64,000 nt of DNA from Pandoraea terrae (GTDB lineage Bacteria; Pseudomonadota; Gammaproteobacteria; Burkholderiales; Burkholderiaceae): positions 62,001 through 126,000 of the forward strand of contig NZ_CABPRZ010000006.1 in assembly GCF_902459695.1 (NCBI RefSeq). The letters run 5' to 3'. Both the position numbers and the translations under genes were made by a program. Shown piece after piece: positions 48,467 to 57,264 of the stretch (the first letter of the stretch is position 1; every line of letters begins with the position of its first letter). Under the pieces are notes generated by a model, which was not told the origin of the DNA, made no database searches, and was given only the letters and a program-made list of their open reading frames with translations.

Positions 48467-49357
48467 ATGCCCACTATCGCGTGGATTGGTCTCGGTCTCA
48501 TGGGCAACCCCATGTCCAAACACCTGATCAAAGCCGGTTACACCGTTCGAGGCTTCGACATCGATCCTGGCGCTTGCGAGCGTGCTGCTGGCGACGGCGT
48601 CGAGATGGCAAGCGGCATCGCGGATGCGGTTGCCGATGCTGACGTCGTGTATTCGATGCTCCCCTCGGGTTCGGATGTGCACGAGGTCATGACGGGCTCC
48701 AATGGCGTGTTTGCGAATGCCCGCCCCGGCACGATGGTCATCGACTGCTCGACCATCGGCATCGATTACGCACGCAAACTGCACGAGGCGGCCTCCAGCA
48801 CGGGCGTTGTCTTCGTCGAGGCTCCGGTGTCCGGTGGTACCGAAGGCGCACGCGACGGCACGCTCACCTTCATGATCGGCTGCGAAAAGAGGCATGCGGG
48901 CAAGGCAAAGGAAATGCTGCAGCCGCTGGGCGATTACATCGCTTACGTTGGCGGCGCGGGTACAGGTCAAGCCGCGAAGGTTGTGAACAATCTCATCATG
49001 GGCGTTTGCGTCACGGTGAATTGCGAGGCGACCGCACTCGGTCAGCGCCTTGGTCTCGACATGAAAGAATTCTTCGAGATCGCAACGCGTTCGTCCGCAG
49101 ACAACTGGTCCTTCCGTCTGTGGAATCCGGCACCGAACGTCGTGCCCGATGCCCCGTCCTCCCATGACTACAAGGCTGGCTTCAAGACGTGGCTCCTTGC
49201 AAAGGATCTGCAACTCGCCGTCGAAGCTGCCCGGGAAGTCGGTGTCGTACTCGAAACCGCAAAGACTGCGCACAAGCTGATGACCTCCCATGCCGACAGT
49301 GGCGGTGCTGACATGGATGCGACTTCGCTCGTGCTGCATCTGAGCGGAAAGAAGTGA
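48467..49357 (+). CDS. 3-hydroxyisobutyrate/3-hydroxyacid dehydrogenase (MmsB-like, second copy)
   Basis: 296 residues: WIGLGLMGNPMSKHLIKAGY (Rossmann), EAPVSGGTEGARDGTLTF (substrate site), GTGQAAKVVNNLIMG (catalytic Lys) and a C-terminal KDLQLAVEAARE. It is a beta-hydroxyacid dehydrogenase distinct from the mmsB at 10879; the GLMGNPM motif is also found in 2-hydroxy-3-oxopropionate (tartronate semialdehyde) reductases, so the substrate is open. AAGGAG precedes ATG 48467. The convergent mmsA-like gene beyond YciI suggests a second mms module. Confidence 0.88.
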   Translation: MPTIAWIGLGLMGNPMSKHLIKAGYTVRGFDIDPGACERAAGDGVEMASGIADAVADADVVYSMLPSGSDVHEVMTGSNGVFANARPGTMVIDCSTIGIDYARKLHEAASSTGVVFVEAPVSGGTEGARDGTLTFMIGCEKRHAGKAKEMLQPLGDYIAYVGGAGTGQAAKVVNNLIMGVCVTVNCEATALGQRLGLDMKEFFEIATRSSADNWSFRLWNPAPNVVPDAPSSHDYKAGFKTWLLAKDLQLAVEAAREVGVVLETAKTAHKLMTSHADSGGADMDATSLVLHLSGKK

Positions 49358-49391
49358 CGAGCGGCGTCAAGTGAGGATTCGATCATTGAGA

Positions 49392-49424
49392 GCCCCTGGG
49401 GGCTTCACCCTCCGGGGTCTTTTT
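49392..49424 (+). terminator. Intrinsic terminator after mmsB-like gene
   Basis: CCCCTGGGGG, loop CTTCA, CCCTCCGGGG followed by TCTTTTT. The stem pairs CCCC/GGGG and GGGGG/CCCTC with one mismatch and one wobble. It lies 37 bases after the mmsB-like stop. Confidence 0.82.
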
Positions 49425-49669
49425 CTGCGACACAGTTGAGCCGCTGAATAACGCGATCCCGCATGCCGCCCTCATACGCTGTAGCAGCACGAATGATCGC
49501 AGCCTCAAGTCTCAGTTGTATCCGAGTACCACGACATCGGCGACTTCCAGACGTTCGTCGGTGCTGCGGCCTGAGCGACGCGTCAGCAAACCGACGCGTA
49601 TCGAGTCCCCCCCGGTGTCTGCTCGCTCGGAGCTTGGACTCCTCCGGCGATTTCGCGAAGCACACACAA

Positions 49670-49954
49670 CTACCGGTTATCCGTCGATTTAACGAAAGGA
49701 TGGATCTGAACATCTTTCCAGACACGGCGGACAAAAAACGGGTCGCGTTCTGCGAAGGCTTTCGCCTCGGCGATGTTTTCCGCCTCGACCAGCAGCATGC
49801 TGCCGATGCGCTTCTCGCCGGCGACCTCCGTCAACGGACCTGCCACCAGAAGCTTCAACGGTGCTGACGCGAGGTGAGCGCGATGCTCCGGGTAGTGCTC
49901 ATCTCGCGCAGTCGGCGTCGCGGGATTATCCAGGCAGTAAATAACGAAATGCAT
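49670..49954 (-). CDS. YciI-like small protein
   Basis: 94 residues beginning MHFVIYCLDNPATPTARDEHYPEHRAHL. It has the YciI/DGPF-like ferredoxin fold pattern and the C-terminal EAKAFAERDPFFVRRVWKDVQIHPF. YciI proteins have a conserved His-Asp pair and are of unclear function, possibly hydrolases or dehalogenase-like. GGAG before ATG 49954 supports this start over one at 49966. It follows mmsA2 by about 110 bases on the same strand and may be co-transcribed. Confidence 0.85.
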   Translation of the reverse strand: MHFVIYCLDNPATPTARDEHYPEHRAHLASAPLKLLVAGPLTEVAGEKRIGSMLLVEAENIAEAKAFAERDPFFVRRVWKDVQIHPFVKSTDNR

Positions 49955-50062
49955 TTCCGTCTCCATGTTTCGTGCCAGTCGAGCTGGCCATTGCTTTCTC
50001 GAACAGGGCAACGCGAAACGGTAGCAGCAATGCGTGTTGAACCGTCCCGCGCGCGCTGCCGC

Positions 50063-51589
50063 CTATCGAAGATTGATCGTCGTGTTGACGCCGTCATTCA
50101 CCGTGGCGTCGTCGAACCAACGAGCCGTGATCGTTTTCGTCTGCGTGTAGAACTGCACGACTTGCTTGCCGTAAGGACCGAGGTCGCCCAACTTGGACCC
50201 GCGCGAGCCCGTGAAGCTGAAGTAAGGCACCGGCACCGGAATGGGGATGTTGATGCCGACTTGTCCGACGTCGATCTCGCTCTGAAAATGACGAGCAGCT
50301 GCGCCGCTCTGAGTAAACAGGCCGACACCGTTGCCGAACGGGTTGCGATTCACGAGAGCGATAGCATCGTCAAGAGTCGCGACGCTCAGGACGACCAGCA
50401 CAGGTCCGAAGATTTCCTCGCGATAAATCTCCATGTCCGTCGTGACATCGGCGAAAATCGTCGGCCCGATGAAGTTGCCTGACTCGAAGCCCTTCACCTT
50501 GACATCGCGACCATCGAGCAAGAGCGTCGCACCTTCGTTGACGCCGCTTTGAATCAGGCGCAGGACGCGCTCCTTCGCTGCGCGCGAGACGACCGGGCCG
50601 ACATCGGCCCCGGGCTCGTTCCCTGCGTTTACCTTGAGCTTCTTCGCACGCTCGACGAGATCCGCGAGCCACTCCTGCGTCTTGCCAACGAGCACGATGA
50701 CCGACGTCGCCATACAGCGCTGTCCGGCGGCGCCGAAGCCTGCACCTGCAAGAGCGTTCAGAGTGTGCTCGCGATTCGCATCCGGCAACACCACGGCATG
50801 GTTCTTCGCGCCCATCATCGACTGGACGCGCTTGCCATGCTCGCTGCCGAGTCGGTAGACGTGCGTGCCCACCGCTGTCGAGCCGACAAATGAGATCGCC
50901 TTCACGTGTTCATGCGTGCACAGTGCATCCACAACGTCCTTTCCGCCGTGCACCACATTCAGCACGCCCTTCGGCACGCCTGCCTCGATCGCGAGTTTGA
51001 CGAGCTCCATCGTCGACAGCGGATCTTGCTCTGACGGCTTCAACACGAACGTGTTGCCGCACACAAGCGCCATCGGAAACATCCACAACGGAATCATGGC
51101 CGGGAAATTGAATGGCGTGATCCCGACACAGACGCCTATAGGCTGCCGCAGCGTATAGGTATCGACCTTCCCGGCGACGTTCTCGAGGAACCCGCCTTGT
51201 TGGAGAGTCCCGATCGAGGCCGCGTGCTCGACCACTTCGAGACCGCGAAAGATGTCGCCTTCGGCGTCGGGAATGGTTTTGCCCTGCTCGGCACTGAGGA
51301 TCTTCGCAATGCGCGGCAGATGCTCACGAATCAAGGCCTGATACTTGAGCATGATGCGCATGCGCGCGCCGACCGGCGTGTTGCGCCAAGTCTTGAAGGC
51401 CTCGTGCGCAGAGTCGATCGCCGCTTTGACTTCTGCGCTAGTAGCAAACGGCACACGTCCGATGACCTCCTGCGTTGCCGGATTTACAACATCGCGCCAC
51501 TCGATGGTCTTCGAGTTAACGAATTCGCCATTGATCAAAAGCTTCGCGGTGGCAACCGCGTTCTGAACAGGATCGCTTGGAAAGTTCAT
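50063..51589 (-). CDS. mmsA: Methylmalonate-semialdehyde dehydrogenase (CoA-acylating), second copy
   Basis: A 508-residue paralogue of MmsA at 11859, matching it along its whole length with the great majority of residues identical. The nucleophile is Cys292 in [11 protein letters not shown]; cofactor loop [11 protein letters not shown]-terminal [15 protein letters not shown]. It converts methylmalonate or malonate semialdehyde to propionyl- or acetyl-CoA. ATG 51589 (MNFPSDPVQ) is chosen by alignment with the other copy; the open frame continues to 52015 but is not protein-like. It may serve the acid stream from nitrile and amide catabolism next door. Confidence 0.94.
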   Translation of the reverse strand: MNFPSDPVQNAVATAKLLINGEFVNSKTIEWRDVVNPATQEVIGRVPFATSAEVKAAIDSAHEAFKTWRNTPVGARMRIMLKYQALIREHLPRIAKILSAEQGKTIPDAEGDIFRGLEVVEHAASIGTLQQGGFLENVAGKVDTYTLRQPIGVCVGITPFNFPAMIPLWMFPMALVCGNTFVLKPSEQDPLSTMELVKLAIEAGVPKGVLNVVHGGKDVVDALCTHEHVKAISFVGSTAVGTHVYRLGSEHGKRVQSMMGAKNHAVVLPDANREHTLNALAGAGFGAAGQRCMATSVIVLVGKTQEWLADLVERAKKLKVNAGNEPGADVGPVVSRAAKERVLRLIQSGVNEGATLLLDGRDVKVKGFESGNFIGPTIFADVTTDMEIYREEIFGPVLVVLSVATLDDAIALVNRNPFGNGVGLFTQSGAAARHFQSEIDVGQVGINIPIPVPVPYFSFTGSRGSKLGDLGPYGKQVVQFYTQTKTITARWFDDATVNDGVNTTINLR

Positions 51590-52030
51590 AGTTTGAGCCT
51601 GATATGGAGGTTGATTGAGATCGACCGCCGCTTGACGGACAGGCGACCACGCCATCATTTGCGCCGGCCACCTGCCCCGAATCGAGCGGTACGTCAGACC
51701 CAGTGATGCTCTTGCGCCGTCCACAGAGATGCCAGTGCGGTTGCACAGGATCGATGCGGTGAGCGTGAAGCCATTATTTCCGCGATGAAGGCACACAAAA
51801 AGTGCAAAACTCCGCAATCGTTGTGCGCAAATCGCACTAGGGCCGAAAGTCGCAAAGGGCGTGGCGGTAGCGGCGGGGACAAAGAGACAGTACGGCCTCA
51901 GGCCCGCTAAACCGCCGGATGGCGGTTTAGCTCGCGTTACAAGCTTCAGAGGCTCCGCACAGAGGTGCACGGGTACGGGGACATGTAGGTAAGCTTGCCG
52001 AAGTGGCCCTCGCACCCTGGTGCATCAACG
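51590..52030. other. Intergenic region between ABC operon end and mmsA2
   Basis: About 440 bases with no supported gene. It holds the mmsA2 promoter and a perfect hairpin (51907-51930) that follows the ABC-transporter operon. Confidence 0.45.
51907..51930 (-). terminator. Perfect hairpin downstream of the ABC transporter operon
   Basis: CTAAACCGCC, loop GGAT, GGCGGTTTAG: a 10-bp perfect stem 100 bases past the stop of the last ABC gene. There is no T-tract after it on the minus strand, so it may be a processing or attenuation structure and not a simple terminator. Confidence 0.45.
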
Positions 52031-52753
52031 CTAAGCGTGTACGCCGGCGTACTGGCTGACCACCTCAAGGTCTGTCAAATGCTCGTGCGGAATCTCGCCC
52101 ACGAACTGCCCTCTGCGGATCACGAGAACACGCTGTGAAACCGCGGCGATGAAGTCCAGGTTCTGCTCGACGAGGACGATCGATAGGTCCATGCTTGCGC
52201 GCAACGTCACCAACGTCTCCGCAATCTCCTCGATGATCGAAGGCTGGATGCCTTCCGTAGGCTCGTCCAGCAATAGTACCGACGGATTACCTGCCAGCGC
52301 TCGCCCGAGTGCCAGCAGCTGCTGCTCACCACCCGATAGAGAACCGCCTGGCCGGTCAAGCAAACGCTTGAGACGCGGGAAATACTCGAGCAGGGTTTCG
52401 ATTGCGTCCGTCGCATCCCGCCCCGTCTTGTACAATCCCAGCCTCAGGTTTTCGTGCGCAGTAAGTGTCGAAAAGATCGCACGACCTTGCGGGACGTAGG
52501 CCATCCCGCGGACGGCGCGCTCATGCGGCTTCAGGCTGGTGATCTCCGCGCCGTCGAACCGGATCGATCCGGTGGTGGCTCGCAACGCACCGATCAACGT
52601 TCGAAGGAACGTCGTCTTGCCCATGCCGTTATGCCCTAAGATGCCGACCGACTCGCCCGGAGCGGCAGCGAAATCGACGTCGAAGAGAATCGGGATCGAG
52701 CCGTAGCCGGCACATAACCCGCGCGCCTCAAGCAAGCTGGTCTTTTCGTTCAT
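52031..52753 (-). CDS. ABC transporter ATPase 2 (UrtE/LivF-type)
   Basis: 240 residues: Walker A GHNGMGKTT, Q-loop YVPQGRAIF, signature LSGGEQQLLALGRAL, Walker B VLLLDEPTEGIQPS (the EGIQP variant is common in UrtE-type ATPases), and the H-loop replaced by VLVEQNLDF as is normal in LivF/UrtE. It powers import with its partner UrtD-like ATPase. Its ATG overlaps the upstream stop (ATGA at 52750-52753). It is the last gene of the five-gene operon. Confidence 0.92.
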   Translation of the reverse strand: MNEKTSLLEARGLCAGYGSIPILFDVDFAAAPGESVGILGHNGMGKTTFLRTLIGALRATTGSIRFDGAEITSLKPHERAVRGMAYVPQGRAIFSTLTAHENLRLGLYKTGRDATDAIETLLEYFPRLKRLLDRPGGSLSGGEQQLLALGRALAGNPSVLLLDEPTEGIQPSIIEEIAETLVTLRASMDLSIVLVEQNLDFIAAVSQRVLVIRRGQFVGEIPHEHLTDLEVVSQYAGVHA

Positions 52754-53466
52754 TGTGGCTTCTTCCCCAGGTAAATCTGCTGGACGAACGGATCGGTCAT
52801 GATGTTCTCGGGCGTGTCTTCTCGAATGATCGCACCCTGGTGCAACACCGTGACCGTCTTGGCGATCTTTCGGATGAAGCCCATGTCGTGCTCGACGACC
52901 ACGAGAGCGTGACGCCGATTGATCTCAAGGATGAGCTGCGCGGTCCGTTCGACTTCCGCGTCGCTCATGCCAGCGGCAGGCTCATCGAGCAAAATCAGCG
53001 GCGGGTCGCCCGCGATAACGACAGCCAGCTCAACCCATTGGCGCTGACCGTGCGCAAGCAGGCCGACGATTGCATCGCGAAACGCGAGCATGCCCACGCG
53101 CTCCAGAACCTCAGACGTAATCCGTTCAGTTTGCCTCGGCGTATTCAGCCGCCTTGCCGCGATCCAGACGTTTTCCCAAACTGTCAGGCCATTGAACAAG
53201 CTTGGCACTTGCGTCTTGATGCCAATCCCGAGCCGGCCAGGTTCGTGGGGCTGCATTCCCGCGATGTTACGCCCGCGAAAGAGTATTTCGCCGGAGGTCG
53301 GTTTGACCTGGCCGGTCAGCAATTTGAAAAACGTACTTTTCCCGGCGCCGTTCGGCCCGATAACGCAACGCAGCTCCTGCTCGGCAAGCCTGAAGTTGAT
53401 GTCACGGCTCGCGTGTACGCCGCCAAACTTGACGTTCAGGTTCCGTGTCTCGATAAGTGGTGTCAT
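52750..53466 (-). CDS. ABC transporter ATPase 1 (UrtD/LivG-type)
   Basis: 238 residues: Walker A GPNGAGKST, KTQVPSLFNGLTVWEN, a signature region LAHGQRQWVELAVVIA (the UrtD-like HGxxQWxE form, in place of LSGGQ), Walker B LILLDEPAAGMSDAE, and the H-loop VVEHDMGFI. The QRQWVELA form favours the urea/amide branch over LivG (which has YGxQRRLEIARAL). GGAGG precedes ATG 53466; the open frame continues upstream without support. Confidence 0.92.
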   Translation of the reverse strand: MTPLIETRNLNVKFGGVHASRDINFRLAEQELRCVIGPNGAGKSTFFKLLTGQVKPTSGEILFRGRNIAGMQPHEPGRLGIGIKTQVPSLFNGLTVWENVWIAARRLNTPRQTERITSEVLERVGMLAFRDAIVGLLAHGQRQWVELAVVIAGDPPLILLDEPAAGMSDAEVERTAQLILEINRRHALVVVEHDMGFIRKIAKTVTVLHQGAIIREDTPENIMTDPFVQQIYLGKKPQ

Positions 53467-53479
53467 GTTCGCGGCCTCC

Positions 53480-54619
53480 TCATGCGTCCGCGTTTGCAAC
53501 GTCCGCGGCAGTTCGCTTTCCGAATGCGTTCGCGCTGCCGGAACCATTCGGTTCAGCGTTTTTTCGGCGCCCGCGAAGACGCTTCCACGTCCAGTTTGCG
53601 ATGCCGCCCACACCCGGAACGATTCCCTTTGGCACGAGGAGCACGAATGCCACCAGTACCGCACCGAGCACGAGATTCGAGTTGACCACTTGCTGCGTAC
53701 CGATCTGCGTGGTCAGCCATTGAATGGCAATGCAACCGATCACGGGCCCGACGAGTGTCTCCAGGCCGCCGACGATGACCCAGATGATGATCTGCGCCGA
53801 TTGCGACAGGCTAAAAATGGTCGGACTCGTAAACGCGCCCCAGTTGGCGAACAGACAGCCCGCCAGCCCCGCGATGGCGGCACCCAGAACAAACGTCATG
53901 AGCTTGTAGACGCGAGAGTCATAGCCCAATAGCAGCACTCGGTGCTCGTTCTCCTTCGCGGCGACAATTATACGGCCGGCCTTGCTGGCTAGCAGCCAGC
54001 GAAGCAACGCGTACACGATGAGCAGTGAGCTCATTGCGATGTAGAAGATGCCTTGCGGCCCGATGACGTCGTCCGGATGCCCTGGCACGTTGAGCGCTGC
54101 GATCCCCGGGATGCCGTTGAATCCTCCAAGTGATGCGCTGCCGATATTCCATTCCGGCCCTGCCGTCGAATTCATGACGTTGAACAGAATGAGCGTCACA
54201 GTCAACGTAATGACGCCCATATAGACGTCGGATAGCCGGCCAAAAAAAATCAGATAACCCAGGACAGCGGCAAAAGCGGCGGGAACGGCAATCGCGAGAA
54301 TGAACGGCATGGTGCTTTCGCCCATGTTCGCAACCGCGACCGCATAGGTATATGCACCGATGCCGAAAAACGCCGACTGGCCAAAGCAAAGGATCCCGCC
54401 GAAACCCCATATAAAGCCCAGACTCACCGCGAGTATGGCCATCACCACATAGACCGTCGCCTGAACGAGCATAAAGTCGTCGAGCATGCGCGGAAGCGTC
54501 AGCAGGAGAGTGGCCCCGATGGCGAGCGTAAGCACCGCGCTTTTCCATGACCTGGCGAATCGTTGCAGCGCGTTGGCGCCGGGAACGAAATCATGCTTTG
54601 ATGTCCGGCTGTGGTTCAT
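53480..54619 (-). CDS. ABC transporter permease 2 (UrtC/LivM-type)
   Basis: 379 residues with about ten membrane helices (first near 30-47) and the LivM/UrtC motif GFGGILCFGQSAFFGIGAYTYA. The EAA-like cytoplasmic loop reads IIVAAKENEHRVLLLGYDSRVYKLMTFVLGA. A hydrophilic C-terminal tail of about 40 residues is longer than usual. The ATG overlaps the stop of the preceding permease in ATGA (54616-54619). It forms the membrane channel with the UrtB-like protein. Confidence 0.92.
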   Translation of the reverse strand: MNHSRTSKHDFVPGANALQRFARSWKSAVLTLAIGATLLLTLPRMLDDFMLVQATVYVVMAILAVSLGFIWGFGGILCFGQSAFFGIGAYTYAVAVANMGESTMPFILAIAVPAAFAAVLGYLIFFGRLSDVYMGVITLTVTLILFNVMNSTAGPEWNIGSASLGGFNGIPGIAALNVPGHPDDVIGPQGIFYIAMSSLLIVYALLRWLLASKAGRIIVAAKENEHRVLLLGYDSRVYKLMTFVLGAAIAGLAGCLFANWGAFTSPTIFSLSQSAQIIIWVIVGGLETLVGPVIGCIAIQWLTTQIGTQQVVNSNLVLGAVLVAFVLLVPKGIVPGVGGIANWTWKRLRGRRKNAEPNGSGSANAFGKRTAADVANADA

Positions 54620-55482
54620 AGCGCCCCCTTGAAAAACCGCCCAGTGATACCTTGCGGCAGTAGCCGCAACATGACGATGGCCCCGACGAGCAAGGCAACC
54701 TCGCCGAACACGGGCGTCGACGCAAACGTCACGACCTGGTTCAGTGCGCCGAAAAGTACCGAAGAACTGATCATGCCCAGCACGACCGCCGGGCCGCCGC
54801 CAATGACCGTGATGAACGCCTTCGCGACAAACGCTCCGCCCATTGTCGGAACGACGCCGGTCAGCGGCGCCAGCAGCGCGCCCGCAAGTCCGGAGAGCGC
54901 TGCGCCCAGCGCAAACGTACCGGAATAGACAAGCCCGGGGTTAATGCCAAGTGCATCCGCCATTTCCGGATTCTGCATCGTGCCCCGAGCAACGAGGCCG
55001 AGAGACGTTCGCACGAGAATGAGCCGCAGTGCTACGACGATCACGACCGCGACGGCAATGACGACGAGCGAATAATTGCTCACGGAATACGCCCCGATGG
55101 AGAAACTCCCCAGCGGAGCGGAGATTCCTGACGTCGTGTTGCCTGCGACGGAGGTCACGATACCAATCAACAGCAGCGAGAGCCCCCACGTAGCCAACAT
55201 GGTATCGACCATCCTCCCATACAACCGCCGGATGAACAGGCGCTCGAGAACGACGCCGACCATCGCCACCGAGATTGGCGCGACCACAAACATACCAACC
55301 CATATATTGATGCCGAACTTTATCGCAGCGATGACGGCATAGGCACCCAACATCATGAATTCGCCGTGCGCAAGGTTAATCACCTTCATCATCCCGAACA
55401 CGACCGCCAGGCCCGCCGACACTATCACCAGACTCGCGATCGCGAAGACGATCTGTATTGCGACGACTGCAACGAGATCCAT
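54616..55482 (-). CDS. ABC transporter permease 1 (UrtB/LivH-type)
   Basis: About 288 residues, eight or nine membrane helices, with LVIVSAGLAVVFGMMKVINLAHGEFMMLGAY near the N-terminus (the LivH/UrtB hallmark MxVINLAHGxxxMxGAY) and the loop ARGTMQNPEMADALGIN. GAGGGG precedes ATG 55482; GTG 55485 is an alternative start. It lies 36 bases after the binding-protein gene. Confidence 0.92.
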   Translation of the reverse strand: MDLVAVVAIQIVFAIASLVIVSAGLAVVFGMMKVINLAHGEFMMLGAYAVIAAIKFGINIWVGMFVVAPISVAMVGVVLERLFIRRLYGRMVDTMLATWGLSLLLIGIVTSVAGNTTSGISAPLGSFSIGAYSVSNYSLVVIAVAVVIVVALRLILVRTSLGLVARGTMQNPEMADALGINPGLVYSGTFALGAALSGLAGALLAPLTGVVPTMGGAFVAKAFITVIGGGPAVVLGMISSSVLFGALNQVVTFASTPVFGEVALLVGAIVMLRLLPQGITGRFFKGAL

Positions 55483-55518
55483 CACCTACCCCTCTATCGA
55501 AAAGACCGTCCCGCACTC

Positions 55519-56742
55519 TCAAAACTTGATGGTGTACTGCCGGTTGTCCTGCGGATTCCGGATCAGATTGCAGACAGCGCTCGTGTCGCCCGGCGGCTGT
55601 GCCGGGAACGATTCGAGTACCTTGAACTGATGGTCCTGCACCTCCGCAATACTGACGTTTTGGATGCAGTGGTGGGTCGCTGGGTCGATCGACAGCTTGC
55701 CGCTCGGAGTGTCGATCGTTACGCCCGCCTCCAGCGCGGCGATGACTTTCATGCGATCCACCGTGCCCGCTTTCTTCACCCCTTCGGCCCAGAGGTTGAA
55801 GCCCTGATAGGCGCTCATGGCCAATTCGGTAACGTTCGGATAGTTGCTGCCGAAACGCTTGCGGAAATTGGTCTTGAATGCCTTGTTGACGGGGTTGTCT
55901 GCGGATTCGAAATAGTTATAGGCGAGCAGGAAGCCGTCGCACTCGCTCGGCGAGAGGATGATCTGCTCGTTGCCGATGCCGAAGGTAGTCGAAGCCAGTG
56001 GAATCTTCTTCTGCATCCCCGCTGCCGCCCATTGACGATAGAACGACATGTGGGAGCCTCCCACGAGGCACGAGACGATCATGTCGGGTTTCGCCGATTC
56101 GATCTTCGAAATCGTCGAAGCGAAAGTGGTCACGTCGAGCGGGAAATAGTCGATAGCGGAGACCGTTCCTCCGTTTTCCTTGACATACTTCTTGATCCAC
56201 TGTGAAGTGATCTGGCCGTAGTTGTAATCGGCAGCAATGACGTACACCTTCTTGCCCCACTTCTTCATCGCGTACGGCACCAGTTTTGCCACGGTTTGTG
56301 CCGGCGTCACGCCGGTACAGAACGTGTTTCGATCGCAGACACCGCCTTCGTATTCCTGGTTATAGAAGTAGAGGGTGCGGTAGCGGTCGAGTACCGGGCG
56401 CACCACCTCGCGCGATGCCGACGTGATGCCGCCGTGAACCACGGCGACCTTGTCTTTCAGCGCGAGTTGCTGGGAATATTGCGCATACAACTGCATGTTC
56501 GACTGGGTGTCGAAATTGATAAAGCGGATCTTTTTGCCAAGAAGACCACCTTTTGCATTCCACTCTTCGATTGCAAACGTCAGGCAATCGACCATCGGCT
56601 TCCCATAAATGTCGATCCCCCCAGAAAGATCATGCAACCCACCTACGAGAATCTCGTCTGCAGCCGAGGCGATCAACGGCATGCCAGCGCTCGCGGCGGC
56701 CAGCGATACGGCCGACGTTTTGATAAACGAACGACGATCCAT
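55519..56742 (-). CDS. ABC substrate-binding protein, urea/short-chain-amide type (UrtA/FmdD/AmiC-like)
   Basis: 407 residues. The N-terminus MDRRSFIKTSAVSLAAASAG is a twin-arginine (Tat) signal followed by a cleavage site near IASA-A-D. The mature protein has GLHDLSGGIDIYGKPMVDCL, FNFDTQS-type sugar/amide-binding-fold segments and YQGFNLWAEGVKKAGT. The order binding protein-permease-permease-ATPase-ATPase is that of urt and fmdDEF systems. Being next to nitrile hydratase and amidase, it most likely binds a short amide or urea. GGAGA precedes the ATG. Confidence 0.9.
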   Translation of the reverse strand: MDRRSFIKTSAVSLAAASAGMPLIASAADEILVGGLHDLSGGIDIYGKPMVDCLTFAIEEWNAKGGLLGKKIRFINFDTQSNMQLYAQYSQQLALKDKVAVVHGGITSASREVVRPVLDRYRTLYFYNQEYEGGVCDRNTFCTGVTPAQTVAKLVPYAMKKWGKKVYVIAADYNYGQITSQWIKKYVKENGGTVSAIDYFPLDVTTFASTISKIESAKPDMIVSCLVGGSHMSFYRQWAAAGMQKKIPLASTTFGIGNEQIILSPSECDGFLLAYNYFESADNPVNKAFKTNFRKRFGSNYPNVTELAMSAYQGFNLWAEGVKKAGTVDRMKVIAALEAGVTIDTPSGKLSIDPATHHCIQNVSIAEVQDHQFKVLESFPAQPPGDTSAVCNLIRNPQDNRQYTIKF

Positions 56743-56974
56743 CTTTATCTTCTCCAGGAATCAACAGATTTTTTTGGTCAACGCCGCGAGGGTGCGGCAC
56801 TCGTCTCCATGCAGCTTAAAGTTTCGAAATTTGCGATTCTTGGCGTCGGAGGTCAGCACCTTTGACTGTGACAGACACAAGGCGACGGGAGGCAACGCAA
56901 AGCCGCCTCCCGCGCGCTTAGCCGCCACATGCAAGGACATCGTTTTTTGATTCGTCAGGATGGGCATGGGAGAC

Positions 56975-57237
56975 TGCGCACCGGAAGCAATGAGCTGGGC
57001 GGCGCTCGACCACGTGGGCCCCATGGCGAGCACCATGGCAGGCATTGCAAAGTTGCTTTCCATCATTGCTGGATATGACGCGCATGACACGCGCCAGCAA
57101 GGGAAAGTGGCGCCCGGCCTCGACACGAACTACATGCCGGCGCTCGAGCGGGGAGTCGATGGATTGAAAATCGCGATATGGAACGAAGGCTTCGGTCAGG
57201 ATAACAGCGACTATGGGCTAATCTCGTCCGAGCCTGA
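56975..57237 (+). pseudogene. Amidase-signature amidase remnant
   Basis: On the plus strand the frame gives ALDHVGPMASTMAGIAKLL, SIIAGYDAHDTRQQG and LERGVDGLKIAIWNEGFGQD. These match, in the same order, the intact amidase at 60261-61823 (FDHVGPMTANVADAALLLSVIAG, GSDARQHG, GQGVKGLRIGVLKEGFE). The catalytic Lys-Ser-Ser part and the C-terminal half are absent. It is a different sequence, not a copy error of the intact gene, and points in the opposite direction. Confidence 0.8.
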
Positions 57238-57264
57238 AACAGCGAACTTGAGTAGACTTGCGTT

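Noticed and set aside
51590-52015. 142-residue extension of the second mmsA
   Set aside because: The other mmsA copy and the family start near MNFPSD. The extension has low-complexity translation and would remove the promoter.
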